Shown: positions 54,681-63,652 of the stretch, in pieces | How positions within the stretch are numbered: position 1 is the stretch's first letter | How the letters are laid out: each line of letters begins with the position of its first letter | NCBI RefSeq assembly: GCF_001428125.1 | Contig: NZ_LMSM01000006.1 | Span: 420,269 to 484,268 of the forward strand | Reading direction: 5' to 3' | Origin: Nocardioides sp. Soil774 | GTDB lineage: Bacteria; Actinomycetota; Actinomycetes; Propionibacteriales; Nocardioidaceae | Length of the DNA: 64,000 bases | Program-made: the position numbers and the translations under genes | The notes under the pieces: model-generated | What the model was told of the DNA's origin: nothing | What the model saw: only the letters and a program-made list of their open reading frames with translations | The model's database searches: none

Positions 54681-55594
54681 CCTCTCCCTCCTCGTCTCGC
54701 GTCGTCGTCGTGACCGGCGCCAACGGCCTCGTCGGCAGCCATGTCGTGAGCGCCCTGGCCGAGCGCGGGGCGCGGGTGCGCGCCGTCGTACGCCGTGTCG
54801 GCACCGCGCCGCAGGCGCCGGGCGTCGAGGAACACGTGGGTGACTTCGGCGACCCGGCCTTCGCCGACGAGGTGGTCGCCGGCGCCGACGCGCTCGTGAC
54901 GACCGTGCACCCGCTGGGGTCCGGCCGCGACGACCAGCGCCGCGTCGGCCTCGACGGCACCCTCGCGGTGGCCGAGGCCGCGGTGGCGGCCGCCGTCCCG
55001 CTCCTCGTCCACGTCTCCACCGCGGCCGTCTACGACCGCAGCCCGGGTGTCGGCGACGTCACCGAGGACTCAGCCCTGGTGGCCGACGACGCCGACGACT
55101 ACGCCGTCGTCAAGCGCGACGTCGACGACGCCCTGGGCCGCCTGCGCGGCACGACCCGGGTGCTGCTGCGCCCGCCGGCCATCCTGGGTGCGGGCGCGTC
55201 CTCGGTGTGGAACACCGTGCAGCCAGCCGCGATCCGCGACGACGAGTCACGCCGCCACGGTGTCGCCGAGCAGTCCTTCGCCTGGGTGCACGTCGACGAC
55301 CTGGCCGCGATCGCGGCCGACCTCGCCACCGGCGCGATCGCGACCGGGCACGACGTCGCGGCCGGTCCCGTCGAGGACGGCTGCACCCCGGTCAACGTGT
55401 CCGCCGGCCCCGCCACGTGGGGTGACTACCTCGGCGCCGTCACCTCGGCGCTCGGCGTCGAGCCCGTGTGGGACGAGCGACCCGTGTGGACCGGCCGCGT
55501 CCGCGCCGACCGGGCGCAGGGCTGGGGCTGGACGCCGCGGGTGTCGCTGGAGGACGCGCTGGCCGAGCTGCAGGCCGGGTTGCGCTCGTCGTAG
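54677..55594 (+). CDS. NAD-dependent epimerase/dehydratase family protein
   Basis: 305 residues, extended SDR fold. The N-terminal VTGANGLVGSHV has the GxxGxxG nucleotide motif. The usual Ser-Tyr-Lys triad is only partly clear: Ser in VHVSTAAVY, then YAVVKRD for Tyr and Lys. Specific substrate unknown. It is translated together with the PAP2 gene through an ATGA overlap. Confidence 0.87.
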   Translation: MTSPSSSRVVVVTGANGLVGSHVVSALAERGARVRAVVRRVGTAPQAPGVEEHVGDFGDPAFADEVVAGADALVTTVHPLGSGRDDQRRVGLDGTLAVAEAAVAAAVPLLVHVSTAAVYDRSPGVGDVTEDSALVADDADDYAVVKRDVDDALGRLRGTTRVLLRPPAILGAGASSVWNTVQPAAIRDDESRRHGVAEQSFAWVHVDDLAAIAADLATGAIATGHDVAAGPVEDGCTPVNVSAGPATWGDYLGAVTSALGVEPVWDERPVWTGRVRADRAQGWGWTPRVSLEDALAELQAGLRSS

Positions 55595-55834
55595 CGGTTC
55601 AGGAGGAGGTGACGTCGTCCCGCACCACCCGCCACAGCGAGGAAGTAGGTATCTGCGGCCCAGTGCTCTACGGTGGAGGTGTTGAAGGGACGGAGCACCC
55701 AGCCGTCCTGGTTGCGCACAGTGCGCGACTCGTATCTCGTACTCCTGGTTTCGGTTCGCTGGACATCAGTACGCATGGATGTCTTCAGCGGCCGGAGGGC
55801 ACGTCGCCCCCGGCACCGAACAAAGGAAATCATC

Positions 55835-56041
55835 ATGGCTCAGGGCACCGTCAAGTGGTTCAACGCTGACAAGGGCTTCGGCTTCATCGCGCAGGACGGT
55901 GGCGGCGAGGACGTGTTCGTCCACTTCTCCGCCATCCAGTCCAACGGCTACAAGTCGCTCGACGAGAACCAGAAGGTCGAGTTCGACCTCGCCCAGGGCC
56001 CCAAGGGCCCCCAGGCCGAGAACGTTCGCGTCTCTTCCTGA
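55835..56041 (+). CDS. Cold-shock protein
   Basis: 68 residues, a single OB-fold cold-shock domain with both RNA-binding motifs: KGFGFIAQ and [12 protein letters not shown] chaperone in the cytoplasm. AAAGGAAA precedes the start. About 240 bases of leader separate it from the previous gene and are less GC-rich than the surroundings; such leaders often control cold induction. A strong terminator follows. Confidence 0.96.
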   Translation: MAQGTVKWFNADKGFGFIAQDGGGEDVFVHFSAIQSNGYKSLDENQKVEFDLAQGPKGPQAENVRVSS

Positions 56042-56054
56042 TCTTCGCCGCGTT

Positions 56055-56084
56055 GGCCCCCGACCGCAGCTGCGGTCGGGGGCC
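56055..56084 (+). terminator. Terminator after the cold-shock gene
   Basis: A 30-base perfect palindrome (half-site GGCCCCCGACCGCAG) 14 bases after the stop, followed by TTCG. It also faces the convergent gene at 56120-56731. Confidence 0.8.
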
Positions 56085-56119
56085 TTCGTGCATTTGCGGG
56101 TGCGTCTCCGAGGCTGCGC

Positions 56120-56731
56120 TCAGAGCACCGAGAAGCCGTCGGGCAGCCCACGCCGCCCGGTGACCGCGAGGAGCAGCGGGCCCGCGGCGTCACCGTCGGC
56201 GGCCAGCCGGGCCACCAGCCGCAGGGCCTGCGCCGCGGGTCGCGGCGGGGGCTCGCTCGCCAGGCCGAGCGCGCCGGCGAGGTCGAGGGTGTGCACGACG
56301 AGCTCGAACGTGCGGGTGGGCAGGTAGTCGGCCAGGCGCATCCCGCCGGCCACCGTCGTCAGCAGCTCGGTGCCGTCGCAGGCCGTGACCGTCGGCACGA
56401 CGCGTGCGGCGATCGTGGCCACGGCGTCCGCCGGATCGTCGCCGAGCGCCTCCCCGGCCTCGCGGCCCCGGGTCGCCACGTCCGGTCCGGCGGCGATGGC
56501 GCGCGTCGCCGGGTAGTAGTCGGCGGCCGACTCGACGTCGACGCGCTCGGCAGGACGCGCGAGGTAGGCCTCGACGGTCAGCATCGACCGGCTGGTGTGG
56601 CCGACCAGGCTGCGCACGTCCCACTCGCCCAGCCCGGGCTGCGACCAGCGGTCGCCGACGCGGGCCGCGGTCGCGACGAACCAGTGCGCGGCCTCGGCGA
56701 ATCCGCCGCGCGTGTCGTCCCAGGCGTCCAT
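56120..56731 (-). CDS. Maleylpyruvate isomerase N-terminal-like (DinB fold) protein
   Basis: 203 residues. A helical bundle with GLGEWDVRSLVGHTSRSM near residue 33 and TFELVVHTLDLAGALGL near residue 150, the paired His motifs of mycothiol-dependent isomerase-like proteins. Reaction unknown. It is related in fold, though not closely, to the protein at 41340-41882. ATG 56731. Confidence 0.82.
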   Translation of the reverse strand: MDAWDDTRGGFAEAAHWFVATAARVGDRWSQPGLGEWDVRSLVGHTSRSMLTVEAYLARPAERVDVESAADYYPATRAIAAGPDVATRGREAGEALGDDPADAVATIAARVVPTVTACDGTELLTTVAGGMRLADYLPTRTFELVVHTLDLAGALGLASEPPPRPAAQALRLVARLAADGDAAGPLLLAVTGRRGLPDGFSVL

Positions 56732-56921
56732 GCCTCGAAGGCTAGACCGCCGAGGGCCCGTCGCTCAGCGCGGCGGACGGCGTACGGCGCCGAGGGCGAC
56801 CTGGGCGACCCCAGCCCCGAGCATCGCGACGACCTGGCTGAGCGACCGCAGGTGGAGAGGAGTCATGGCCCGCAGTACCCCGTCGTGGCGCCGGCATGCG
56901 CGCGTGAGGTCGTGAGGAAGA

Positions 56922-56962
56922 TGTGACGGTCCCGCCACCGCCGCGGCAGGTCGCCCGTCACA
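56922..56962. promoter_or_regulatory. Inverted repeat upstream of narK
   Basis: TGTGACGG (56922-56929) and CCGTCACA (56955-56962) form an eight-base inverted repeat with a 25-base spacer, ending 22 bases before the narK start. The GTGAC/GTCAC elements recall nitrogen-regulator (GlnR) or CRP half-sites, but spacing fits neither cleanly. The rest of 56732-56984 shows no convincing gene. Confidence 0.35.
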
Positions 56963-56984
56963 CCTCGCGGCGAGGCTCCTCGCC

Positions 56985-58454
56985 ATGAGCACGCAGACCC
57001 CCACCCGCCGTAGCCGCCGCTGGATCGAGGACTGGCGTCCCGAGGACGCCGAGTTCTGGGAGACGACCGGTCACTCCGTGGCCCGCCGCAACCTCGTCTG
57101 GTCGATCTTCGCCGAGCACGTCGGCTTCAGCGTCTGGCTGATCTGGAGCGTGTCGTCGGCCTTCCTGCTGGCGCAGGGCTTCACGTTCACCCCGCAGCAG
57201 CTGTTCCTGCTGGTGGCGCTGCCCAACCTGGTCGGCTCGCTGCTGCGGCTGCCCTACACCTTCGCGGTGCCGAAGTTCGGCGGGCGCAACTGGACCATCG
57301 TGAGCGGGCTGATGCTGCTGGTGCCGACGCTGCTCTTCGCCTACGCCGTGCAGGACCCGACGACGCCCTACTGGGCCTTCTGCCTGATCGCCATGACCGC
57401 CGGGGTCGGCGGCGGCAACTTCGCCTCGTCGATGGCCAACATCAACTTCTTCTACCCCTCCGACCGCAAGGGCGCCGCGCTCGGCCTCAACGCCGCCGGC
57501 GGCAACCTCGGCGTCTCGCTGATCCAGCTGCTGCTCCCGGTGATGGTCGGCGGTGCCGGCATCTTCGGCCTGGTGCAGGCCTCGGGCAGCGGCATCCACC
57601 TCGAGCGGGCGGCGTACGTCTATGCGGGGCTGGCGCTGCTGGCCACCGCGGCCGCCTGGCTGCGGATGGACAACCTCGCGACCGTCTCGTCCTCGCCGCG
57701 GGAGCAGATGCAGGTGGTGAAGCAGCGCGAGACCTGGCTGCTGTCGCTGCTCTACATCGGCACGTTCGGCTCGTTCATCGGCTACTCCGCGGCGATGCCG
57801 CTGCTGATCAAGCTCAACTTCTGGGTGCCCGAGCCCGCGCCGCTCGGCACCGGCATCTTCTTCGCCTTCTACGCCTTCCTCGGCGCCGGCGTCGGCTCGC
57901 TCACCCGGCCGCTCGGCGGCTGGCTGGCCGACCGCTGGGGCGGCGCGCGGGTGACGCTGGCGTCGTTCGTGGCGATGACGGTCTTCACGCTCGGAGTGCT
58001 GTGGACCGTCGGCCGGCTCACCCCGAACCCGACCGCGGATCCGGCGATCGCGACGCAGAACGCCGACTGGTTCCCGCTGTTCCTCGGCTTCTTCCTCTGC
58101 ATCTTCGCCGCCACCGGCGTCGGCAACGGCTCGGTCTACAAGATGATCCCGGCGCTGTGGAAGGCCAAGGCGGAGCGTACGACGACTCCCGGCACGCCCG
58201 AGCGCACCGCCGCGCTCACCACCGCCACGCGCCAGTCGTCGTCCGCGCTCGGCGTGATCGGGGCCGTCGGCGCGATGGGTGGCTTCCTCGTGCCGCTGGC
58301 CTTCTCCGCACCGTGGGTGGCCGACCCGCTGTCGTCGACAAAGGGCGCCTTCACGGTGTTCACCGGCTACTACCTGCTCTGCGCGGTCATGACCTGGGCG
58401 CTCTACCTGCGCCGGCCGGTGCGCGCGCACGGCCTCGCCGCCGCCGAGATCTGA
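56985..58454 (+). CDS. narK: Nitrate/nitrite transporter NarK
   Basis: 489 residues, MFS fold with 12 membrane segments. The nitrate signature AGVGGGNFASSMANINFFYP (about residues 139-158) is complete, and a second GVGNGSVYKMIP is present in the C-terminal half. It brings in nitrate (or exchanges nitrite) for the reductase encoded next. The nitrate reductase gene begins seven bases downstream. Confidence 0.93.
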   Translation: MSTQTPTRRSRRWIEDWRPEDAEFWETTGHSVARRNLVWSIFAEHVGFSVWLIWSVSSAFLLAQGFTFTPQQLFLLVALPNLVGSLLRLPYTFAVPKFGGRNWTIVSGLMLLVPTLLFAYAVQDPTTPYWAFCLIAMTAGVGGGNFASSMANINFFYPSDRKGAALGLNAAGGNLGVSLIQLLLPVMVGGAGIFGLVQASGSGIHLERAAYVYAGLALLATAAAWLRMDNLATVSSSPREQMQVVKQRETWLLSLLYIGTFGSFIGYSAAMPLLIKLNFWVPEPAPLGTGIFFAFYAFLGAGVGSLTRPLGGWLADRWGGARVTLASFVAMTVFTLGVLWTVGRLTPNPTADPAIATQNADWFPLFLGFFLCIFAATGVGNGSVYKMIPALWKAKAERTTTPGTPERTAALTTATRQSSSALGVIGAVGAMGGFLVPLAFSAPWVADPLSSTKGAFTVFTGYYLLCAVMTWALYLRRPVRAHGLAAAEI

Positions 58455-58461
58455 GTCGTCG

Positions 58462-60531
58462 ATGGCGACCGAGACCCACTGCCCCTACTGCTCGCTGCAG
58501 TGCGGGATGCGCCTCGCCGGGCGGCGTGTGCCGGAGGTGCAGGCGTGGGAGGAGTTCCCGGTCAACCGCGGCGCGCTGTGCCGCAAGGGCTGGGCCGCCG
58601 CCGGGCTCTACGGCAGCCGCGAGCGCCTCACCTCGCCGCTGGTGCGCGACCGTGAGAGCGGTGAGTGGTCGGCCGTGTCGTGGGACGACGCCCTCGACCG
58701 GGTCGCGGCCGGCATCCGTGCCGCGCAGGCGGCGAAGGGGCCCGACGGGGTGGCGGTCTTCGGCGGCGGGGGCCTGACCAACGAGAAGGCCTACTCCCTC
58801 GGCAAGCTCGCGCGCGCAGCGCTCGGCACCTCGCAGATCGACTACAACGGCCGCTGGTGCATGTCGTCGGCCGCCTCGGCCGGCATCCGCGCCTTCGGCC
58901 TCGACCGCGGCCTGCCCTTCCCGCTGGCCGACGTCGAGGAGGCCGACGTGCTGGTGCTCGTCGGCTCCAACCTCGCCGAGACCATGCCCCCGGCCGCGCG
59001 TCACCTCGACCGGCTGCGCGAGCGCGGCGGTCGCGTCGTCGTCATCGACCCGCGGCGTACGCCGACCGCGGACCGCGCCGACCTCGTCCTGCAGCCGGTG
59101 CCCGGCACCGACCTCGCCCTCGCGCTCGGGGTGCTGCACCTGCTGGTCGCCGCCGCTGCGGTAGACGAGGACTACCTCGCGGCCCGGACCACCGGGTGGG
59201 AGTCGGTGCGTGACTCGGTCGCCGGCTGGTGGCCCGAGCGGGGCGAGCGGGTGACGGGCATCGAGGCACATGAGCTGCGGGCGCTGGCGGCGATGCTGGC
59301 GGGTTCGCCCAAGGTCATGGTGCTCACCGCGCGCGGCGCCGAGCAGCACTCCACCGGCTCCGACACCGTGCTGGCCTGGATCAACGTCGCGCTCGCTCTC
59401 GGCATGGTCGGCAAGCGCGGCGCGGGATACGGCTGCCTCACCGGGCAGGGCAACGGCCAGGGCGGTCGCGAGCACGGGCAGAAGGCCGACCAGCTCCCCG
59501 GCTACCGCCGCATCGACGACCCCGCCGCCCGCGCCCACGTCGCAGGGGTCTGGGGGGTCGACCCCGACACGCTGCCCGGCCCCGGGCGGTCGGCGTACGA
59601 GCTGCTCGACGCGCTCGGCACCGACGACGGCCCCTCCGCGCTGCTGGTGATGGGCTCCAACATCGTCGTCAGCGCGCCCAACGCCACCCACGTCACCTCG
59701 CGGCTGGAGGCGCTCGACCTGCTCGTGGTCTGCGACGTGGTGATGTCGGAGACCGCGGCGATCGCCGACGTGGTGCTGCCGGTGACGCAGTGGGCCGAGG
59801 AGACCGGCACGATGACCAACCTCGAGGGCCGCGTCGTGCTGCGGCAGAAGGCGATCACGCCGCCGTCGGGCGTGCGCTCCGACCTCGACGTCATCGCCGG
59901 CCTGGCCGCGCGGCTCTCCGACGTGCCGTTCGCGACCGACCCGGAGGAGGTCTTCGCCGAGCTCGGCCGGGCCTCGGCGGGCGGACCGGCCGACTACTCC
60001 TCGATCACCTACGACCGGATCCGCGACGAGGGCGGGGTGTTCTGGGGCGGCGAGCGGCTCTTCGCCGAGACGTTCGCGCACGTCGACGGCCGCGCCCGGA
60101 TGTACGCCGTCGAGCACCGCGGCGCCGCCGAGGTCCCGTGTGCGGACTACCCCGTGCACCTCACGACCGGGCGGGTGCTCGCGCAGTACCAGTCCGGCGC
60201 GCAGACGCGGCGCACCCGCGCGCTGCCCGACGACGGGCCGTTCGTCGAGCTGCACCCGCTCCTGGCCGGGCGACTCGGAGTCGCTGCGGGAGACCCGGTG
60301 CGGGTCGCGACGCGGCGCGGCTCGATGGCCGCGCCGGCCCGGGTGGTGACCACGATCCGCCCCGACACCGTCTTCGTGCCGTTCCACTGGGTCGGCGCCA
60401 ACCGGCTGACCAACGACGCCCTCGACCCCGCGTCGCGGATGCCGGAGTTCAAGGTGTGCGCCGCGTCGGTCGCCTCGCTGCTCGAGGAGGTCGCGCAGCG
60501 ACCGTCACGAGACCCGGTCACCCATGCCTGA
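58462..60531 (+). CDS. Assimilatory nitrate reductase catalytic subunit
   Basis: 689 residues, molybdopterin bis-MGD oxidoreductase. An N-terminal [4Fe-4S] cluster is formed by Cys7, Cys10, Cys14 and Cys40. GQGNGQGGREHGQKADQLPG is a conserved nitrate-reductase segment, and the C-terminal dinucleotide-binding domain contains TGRVLAQYQSGAQTRR. It has no twin-arginine signal, so it is cytosolic, consistent with assimilation. Position between narK and a flavoprotein subunit supports the assignment. It overlaps the next gene by eight bases. Confidence 0.92.
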   Translation: MATETHCPYCSLQCGMRLAGRRVPEVQAWEEFPVNRGALCRKGWAAAGLYGSRERLTSPLVRDRESGEWSAVSWDDALDRVAAGIRAAQAAKGPDGVAVFGGGGLTNEKAYSLGKLARAALGTSQIDYNGRWCMSSAASAGIRAFGLDRGLPFPLADVEEADVLVLVGSNLAETMPPAARHLDRLRERGGRVVVIDPRRTPTADRADLVLQPVPGTDLALALGVLHLLVAAAAVDEDYLAARTTGWESVRDSVAGWWPERGERVTGIEAHELRALAAMLAGSPKVMVLTARGAEQHSTGSDTVLAWINVALALGMVGKRGAGYGCLTGQGNGQGGREHGQKADQLPGYRRIDDPAARAHVAGVWGVDPDTLPGPGRSAYELLDALGTDDGPSALLVMGSNIVVSAPNATHVTSRLEALDLLVVCDVVMSETAAIADVVLPVTQWAEETGTMTNLEGRVVLRQKAITPPSGVRSDLDVIAGLAARLSDVPFATDPEEVFAELGRASAGGPADYSSITYDRIRDEGGVFWGGERLFAETFAHVDGRARMYAVEHRGAAEVPCADYPVHLTTGRVLAQYQSGAQTRRTRALPDDGPFVELHPLLAGRLGVAAGDPVRVATRRGSMAAPARVVTTIRPDTVFVPFHWVGANRLTNDALDPASRMPEFKVCAASVASLLEEVAQRPSRDPVTHA

Positions 60532-61942
60532 GCGCGTCGTGGTCGTCGGCGGCGGCATGGCCGCCGTGCGCCTCGCCGAGCAGCTGGTGGGCGCCGACGT
60601 GCAGCTCACCGTCCTCGCCGACGAGCCGCACGCCCCCTACAACCGCATCCTGCTCTCCGCCGTCCTCGAGGGCACCCACCCCGCTGACGCGCTCACCCTG
60701 CGCTCGCCGGAGTGGTTCGCGGAGCGCGGCTTCGACCTGCGCCTCGGCGCGCGGGTGCTGGAGCTCGACCGGGCCGCCGGCGACGTCGTGCTGACTGATG
60801 GGGAACGAGTCGCATTCGATCGGCTCGTGCTGGCCTGCGGTTCGATCCCCACGCTGCCGCCGATCCGGGGGCTGGTGCGCCGCGACGGCACCCTAGACCC
60901 GCGGGTGCACCCGTTCCGCACGCTCGCCGACTGCACCCGGTTGTCCACCGCGCTGACCTCGCTGGTCGAGGAAGGGCGAAGCCCTGTCACGAGACCTCGA
61001 GCCGTCGTCGTCGGCGGCGGCCTCCTCGGCCTCCAGGTCGCCCGAGCACTCGCGGTGCGCGGCGTGCTGACCGAGGTCGTCGAGGGCGCCGAGCACCTCC
61101 TCGCCAGCCAGGTCGGCCCCGCCGCGGGTGGCGTGCTGGCTCGCGACCTGCGGCGCCTCGGCACCGAGGTCTACACCGGCGCCCGCGCGGTCCGGATGAC
61201 CGACGACGGGGTGCAGCTCGACAACGGGGCGGTCCTGCCGACCGACCTGGTCGTGCTCACCGCCGGCGGCCGCCCATCGACCGCACTTGCCAGGCGCGCG
61301 GGGCTGATGGTCCGTCGCGGGGTCGTCGTCGACAGCACGCTGACCAGCGTCACCGACGACCGCGTCCAGGCCATCGGCGACTGCGCCGAGCACCGGCGGC
61401 GTACGACCGGGTTCGTCCCGCCGGCCTGGGAGCAGGCTGACGTGCTCGCCCGGGTGATCCGGGGCGAGGCGGCGTCGTACGACGGGCTCCGCAACGTCGC
61501 GCGGCTGCGCGCGACCGGCCTCGAGGTCGCCGTCCTCGGCGACCCGCTGACCGCCGAGGGCGAGGTGGTCGAGGTGACCAACCCGGTCTCCGGATCGCAC
61601 CGGCGCCTCGTCGTCCATGGCGGGCGCATCGTCGCGGCCGCCCTGGTCGGCGACCTGTCGCGCGTCGGGCTGATCACCCAGCTCTACGACCGCGGCACGA
61701 TCCTCGGCCCCGACGAGCCCGGCCAGCTGCTGCTCCCCGAGGCCGCCGAGGCACCCACGCCGCTGCCCGACGAGGCGGAGGTGTGCGCCTGCGCCGGCGT
61801 CACGGCCGGGGAGGTGCGGGCGTGCGGCTCGGTGGCGCAGTGCGTCGAGGCGACCCGCGCGACCACCGGCTGCGGCGGCTGCGCTGACGTCGTACGCCGC
61901 CTCGTCGGCGGCACGACGCGGGAGCGGGTGCCGGTCGGCTGA
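60524..61942 (+). CDS. Nitrate/nitrite reductase-type flavoprotein electron transfer subunit
   Basis: 472 residues. Two Rossmann domains of a NAD(P)H-dependent FAD oxidoreductase (VVVGGGMAAVRLAEQL at the N terminus; VVVGGGLLGLQVARAL near residue 160) are followed by a C-terminal BFD-like [2Fe-2S] domain with a CAC motif and TTGCGGC. This matches the NasB-type subunit that feeds electrons from NAD(P)H to the nitrate reductase, and resembles the N-terminal half of NirB. It lacks the sirohaem domains needed to reduce nitrite. Confidence 0.88.
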   Translation: MPERVVVVGGGMAAVRLAEQLVGADVQLTVLADEPHAPYNRILLSAVLEGTHPADALTLRSPEWFAERGFDLRLGARVLELDRAAGDVVLTDGERVAFDRLVLACGSIPTLPPIRGLVRRDGTLDPRVHPFRTLADCTRLSTALTSLVEEGRSPVTRPRAVVVGGGLLGLQVARALAVRGVLTEVVEGAEHLLASQVGPAAGGVLARDLRRLGTEVYTGARAVRMTDDGVQLDNGAVLPTDLVVLTAGGRPSTALARRAGLMVRRGVVVDSTLTSVTDDRVQAIGDCAEHRRRTTGFVPPAWEQADVLARVIRGEAASYDGLRNVARLRATGLEVAVLGDPLTAEGEVVEVTNPVSGSHRRLVVHGGRIVAAALVGDLSRVGLITQLYDRGTILGPDEPGQLLLPEAAEAPTPLPDEAEVCACAGVTAGEVRACGSVAQCVEATRATTGCGGCADVVRRLVGGTTRERVPVG

Positions 61943-61979
61943 GCGACAACTTCTATGCGGAAGCCGTCGTCCCAGACCC

Positions 61980-62411
61980 GTGCTGGTCAAGGTCTCGCTC
62001 GGCGTCGCCGCCGTGGCGCTCGGGTTCGCGGGCGGGGTGCGGCTGGAGCACATGATGAGCGGTGAGCCGTCGCCTGTCGTCCGCGCGCTCGACCCCGCCG
62101 CGCACGCCGGGGAGACGGCGTACGAGGAGTGCCCGCGGCTGCCCGCCGACCCGCCCTACCCGGTCAACGACCACGGCATGACCTACGGCTCGGGCGCCGG
62201 GATCGACGCGGAGGATCCGGGCCCGGACCTCGTCTCGGCGTACGGCACCGACGGCCGGTGCGGCTTCGTCCGCGCTGCCGACCGACCGCAGCCCGAGCGC
62301 ACGCTCGCCGGAGCCCTCGCCGCGACGCCCGAGAGTCGCGAGATCCCGCTCTACGCGCAGGACGGCGTCACGGTGATCGGGGTGTTCGGCGGCGGGGCAC
62401 CCCGACGCTAG
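61980..62411 (+). CDS. Hypothetical protein with N-terminal membrane segment
   Basis: 143 residues. A short hydrophobic N-terminal segment (VSLGVAAVALGFAGGVRLEH) suggests a signal anchor; the rest is Pro/Asp-rich with two cysteines (EECPRLP and RCGFVR) and no recognised domain. Start GTG 61980. It lies 37 bases after the nitrate cluster on the same strand, but nothing ties it to nitrate metabolism. Confidence 0.6.
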   Translation: MLVKVSLGVAAVALGFAGGVRLEHMMSGEPSPVVRALDPAAHAGETAYEECPRLPADPPYPVNDHGMTYGSGAGIDAEDPGPDLVSAYGTDGRCGFVRAADRPQPERTLAGALAATPESREIPLYAQDGVTVIGVFGGGAPRR

Positions 62412-62453
62412 ACCGGGATTGTGCGGAGCCAGCGCCGGGGCGACCATGCGGAG

Positions 62454-62909
62454 ATGGGCGACATCGAGCTGGAGCTGACCCGGACGATCAAGGCGCCGGC
62501 CGCCGACGTCTTCGCGCGGCTGGCCGACATCGAGGGGCACAACGAGTGGATGCCCACCAAGGGCAGCATCCGGCGCCGGAGCACGCAGACCTCGCCCGGC
62601 CCGCCGGCGGTCGGCACGACCTACGAGGACGCGACCGTGATGGGGCGGATCCCTGGCGAGATCGTCGAGCTCGAGCCGCCGCGCCGGCTGGTCTACCACT
62701 GGTGGGACAAGACCTCGTCGGGGCGGACCAAGACCGAGGGCTGGCCCGGCTACACGCTCGAGTCGGTGGGGGAGCGGGAGACGCTCGTACGCCACGACGC
62801 GCGGCTGCGTGCCCACGGCACGTGGCGTCTCGCGACGCCGATGCTGCGGCTCATGGCACAGCGGGAGCGGACGGCAGTGCTGGATGCGCTGGAGAAGTCC
62901 TTCGCCTAG
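62454..62909 (+). CDS. SRPBCC (polyketide cyclase/START-like) family protein
   Basis: 151 residues. TRTIKAPAADVFARLADIEG at the N terminus is the typical helix-grip entry, followed by GTTYEDATVMGRIPGEIVEL and RRLVYHW. Proteins of this fold bind hydrophobic ligands. Ligand unknown. ATG 62454 is preferred, GTG 62421 is an in-frame alternative. Confidence 0.82.
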   Translation: MGDIELELTRTIKAPAADVFARLADIEGHNEWMPTKGSIRRRSTQTSPGPPAVGTTYEDATVMGRIPGEIVELEPPRRLVYHWWDKTSSGRTKTEGWPGYTLESVGERETLVRHDARLRAHGTWRLATPMLRLMAQRERTAVLDALEKSFA

Positions 62910-62920
62910 CGGGCCTCGGG

Positions 62921-63607
62921 TCAGCTGCCCACGAACACGCGCCCCATGGCGAAGATGCCGCGCTGCGGGATCCAGAAGTCGCCGATGCGCGCCTGTTCGG
63001 CCAACGGCGCGGGAGGCCCCAGGTCCTGACCGTTGATCACGGCGCTCGAGTCCACGACCCGCCAGATCAGCCGTGGGTTGGCGTCGAACGGGAGGCCGTT
63101 GGCCGTGAGCCCCGTCATGCTGACCTTGCCCACCCCCAGTGTCGACGTCGCGACGGCACCCATCGCCTTGAGCATCTTCTGCGACCTCCAGGCGGAGAGC
63201 GGCAGCCTGTTGCCGACCTGGCTCATCACGCGCGTCATCGGCGAGCTGTCGAGCGTGACCCGCCAGTCGAGCAGCTGCCCGGCGGAGACGTGCAGCGTGT
63301 CGGCTGCCTCCCAGGTGATGTCGATGTCGACGACCGTCGACTCCTGCACGCCGTGGCCGAACCAGCGCGAGCAGGCGAACTCGGGCTGCGCGGACTCGTA
63401 GAAGCGCCACTGCCCGTCGGGAGCTCGGTGCCATACCGAGGTGAACTGGTCACCGACGGACGAGGCGGTCCAGCGGCGCAGCCCGAGCACGTGACCAGAG
63501 GCGAACGTCTGGCCCATGACGCCGTAGCCCGAGACCCGCTCCTCCTCGCCGGGAGGAAGCAGGGGGCGTCGCTCTGACGCGAGCGCGTGGTCGCGTGGTG
63601 AGTCCAC
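62921..63607 (-). CDS. Hypothetical protein, convergent with the SRPBCC gene
   Basis: 228 residues, rich in Trp and beta-strand-like stretches (FTSVWHRAPDGQWRFYES; WRVTLDSSPMTRVMS), without signal peptide. I recognise no family with confidence; it resembles uncharacterised lipocalin-like or acetoacetate-decarboxylase-like ligand-binding proteins only in general character. GTG 63607 is the likely start; the frame continues to 63712. Confidence 0.65.
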   Translation of the reverse strand: MDSPRDHALASERRPLLPPGEEERVSGYGVMGQTFASGHVLGLRRWTASSVGDQFTSVWHRAPDGQWRFYESAQPEFACSRWFGHGVQESTVVDIDITWEAADTLHVSAGQLLDWRVTLDSSPMTRVMSQVGNRLPLSAWRSQKMLKAMGAVATSTLGVGKVSMTGLTANGLPFDANPRLIWRVVDSSAVINGQDLGPPAPLAEQARIGDFWIPQRGIFAMGRVFVGS

Positions 63608-63652
63608 GACCCCACGGTCCTCCGCCCGACACGCGCCCGCAAGAGTCACTGA

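Noticed and set aside
56765..56866. Possible 33-residue minus-strand peptide upstream of narK
   Set aside because: It has an ATG and a plausible helix but no ribosome-binding site and no recognised family. It could be a leader peptide, but support is too thin.
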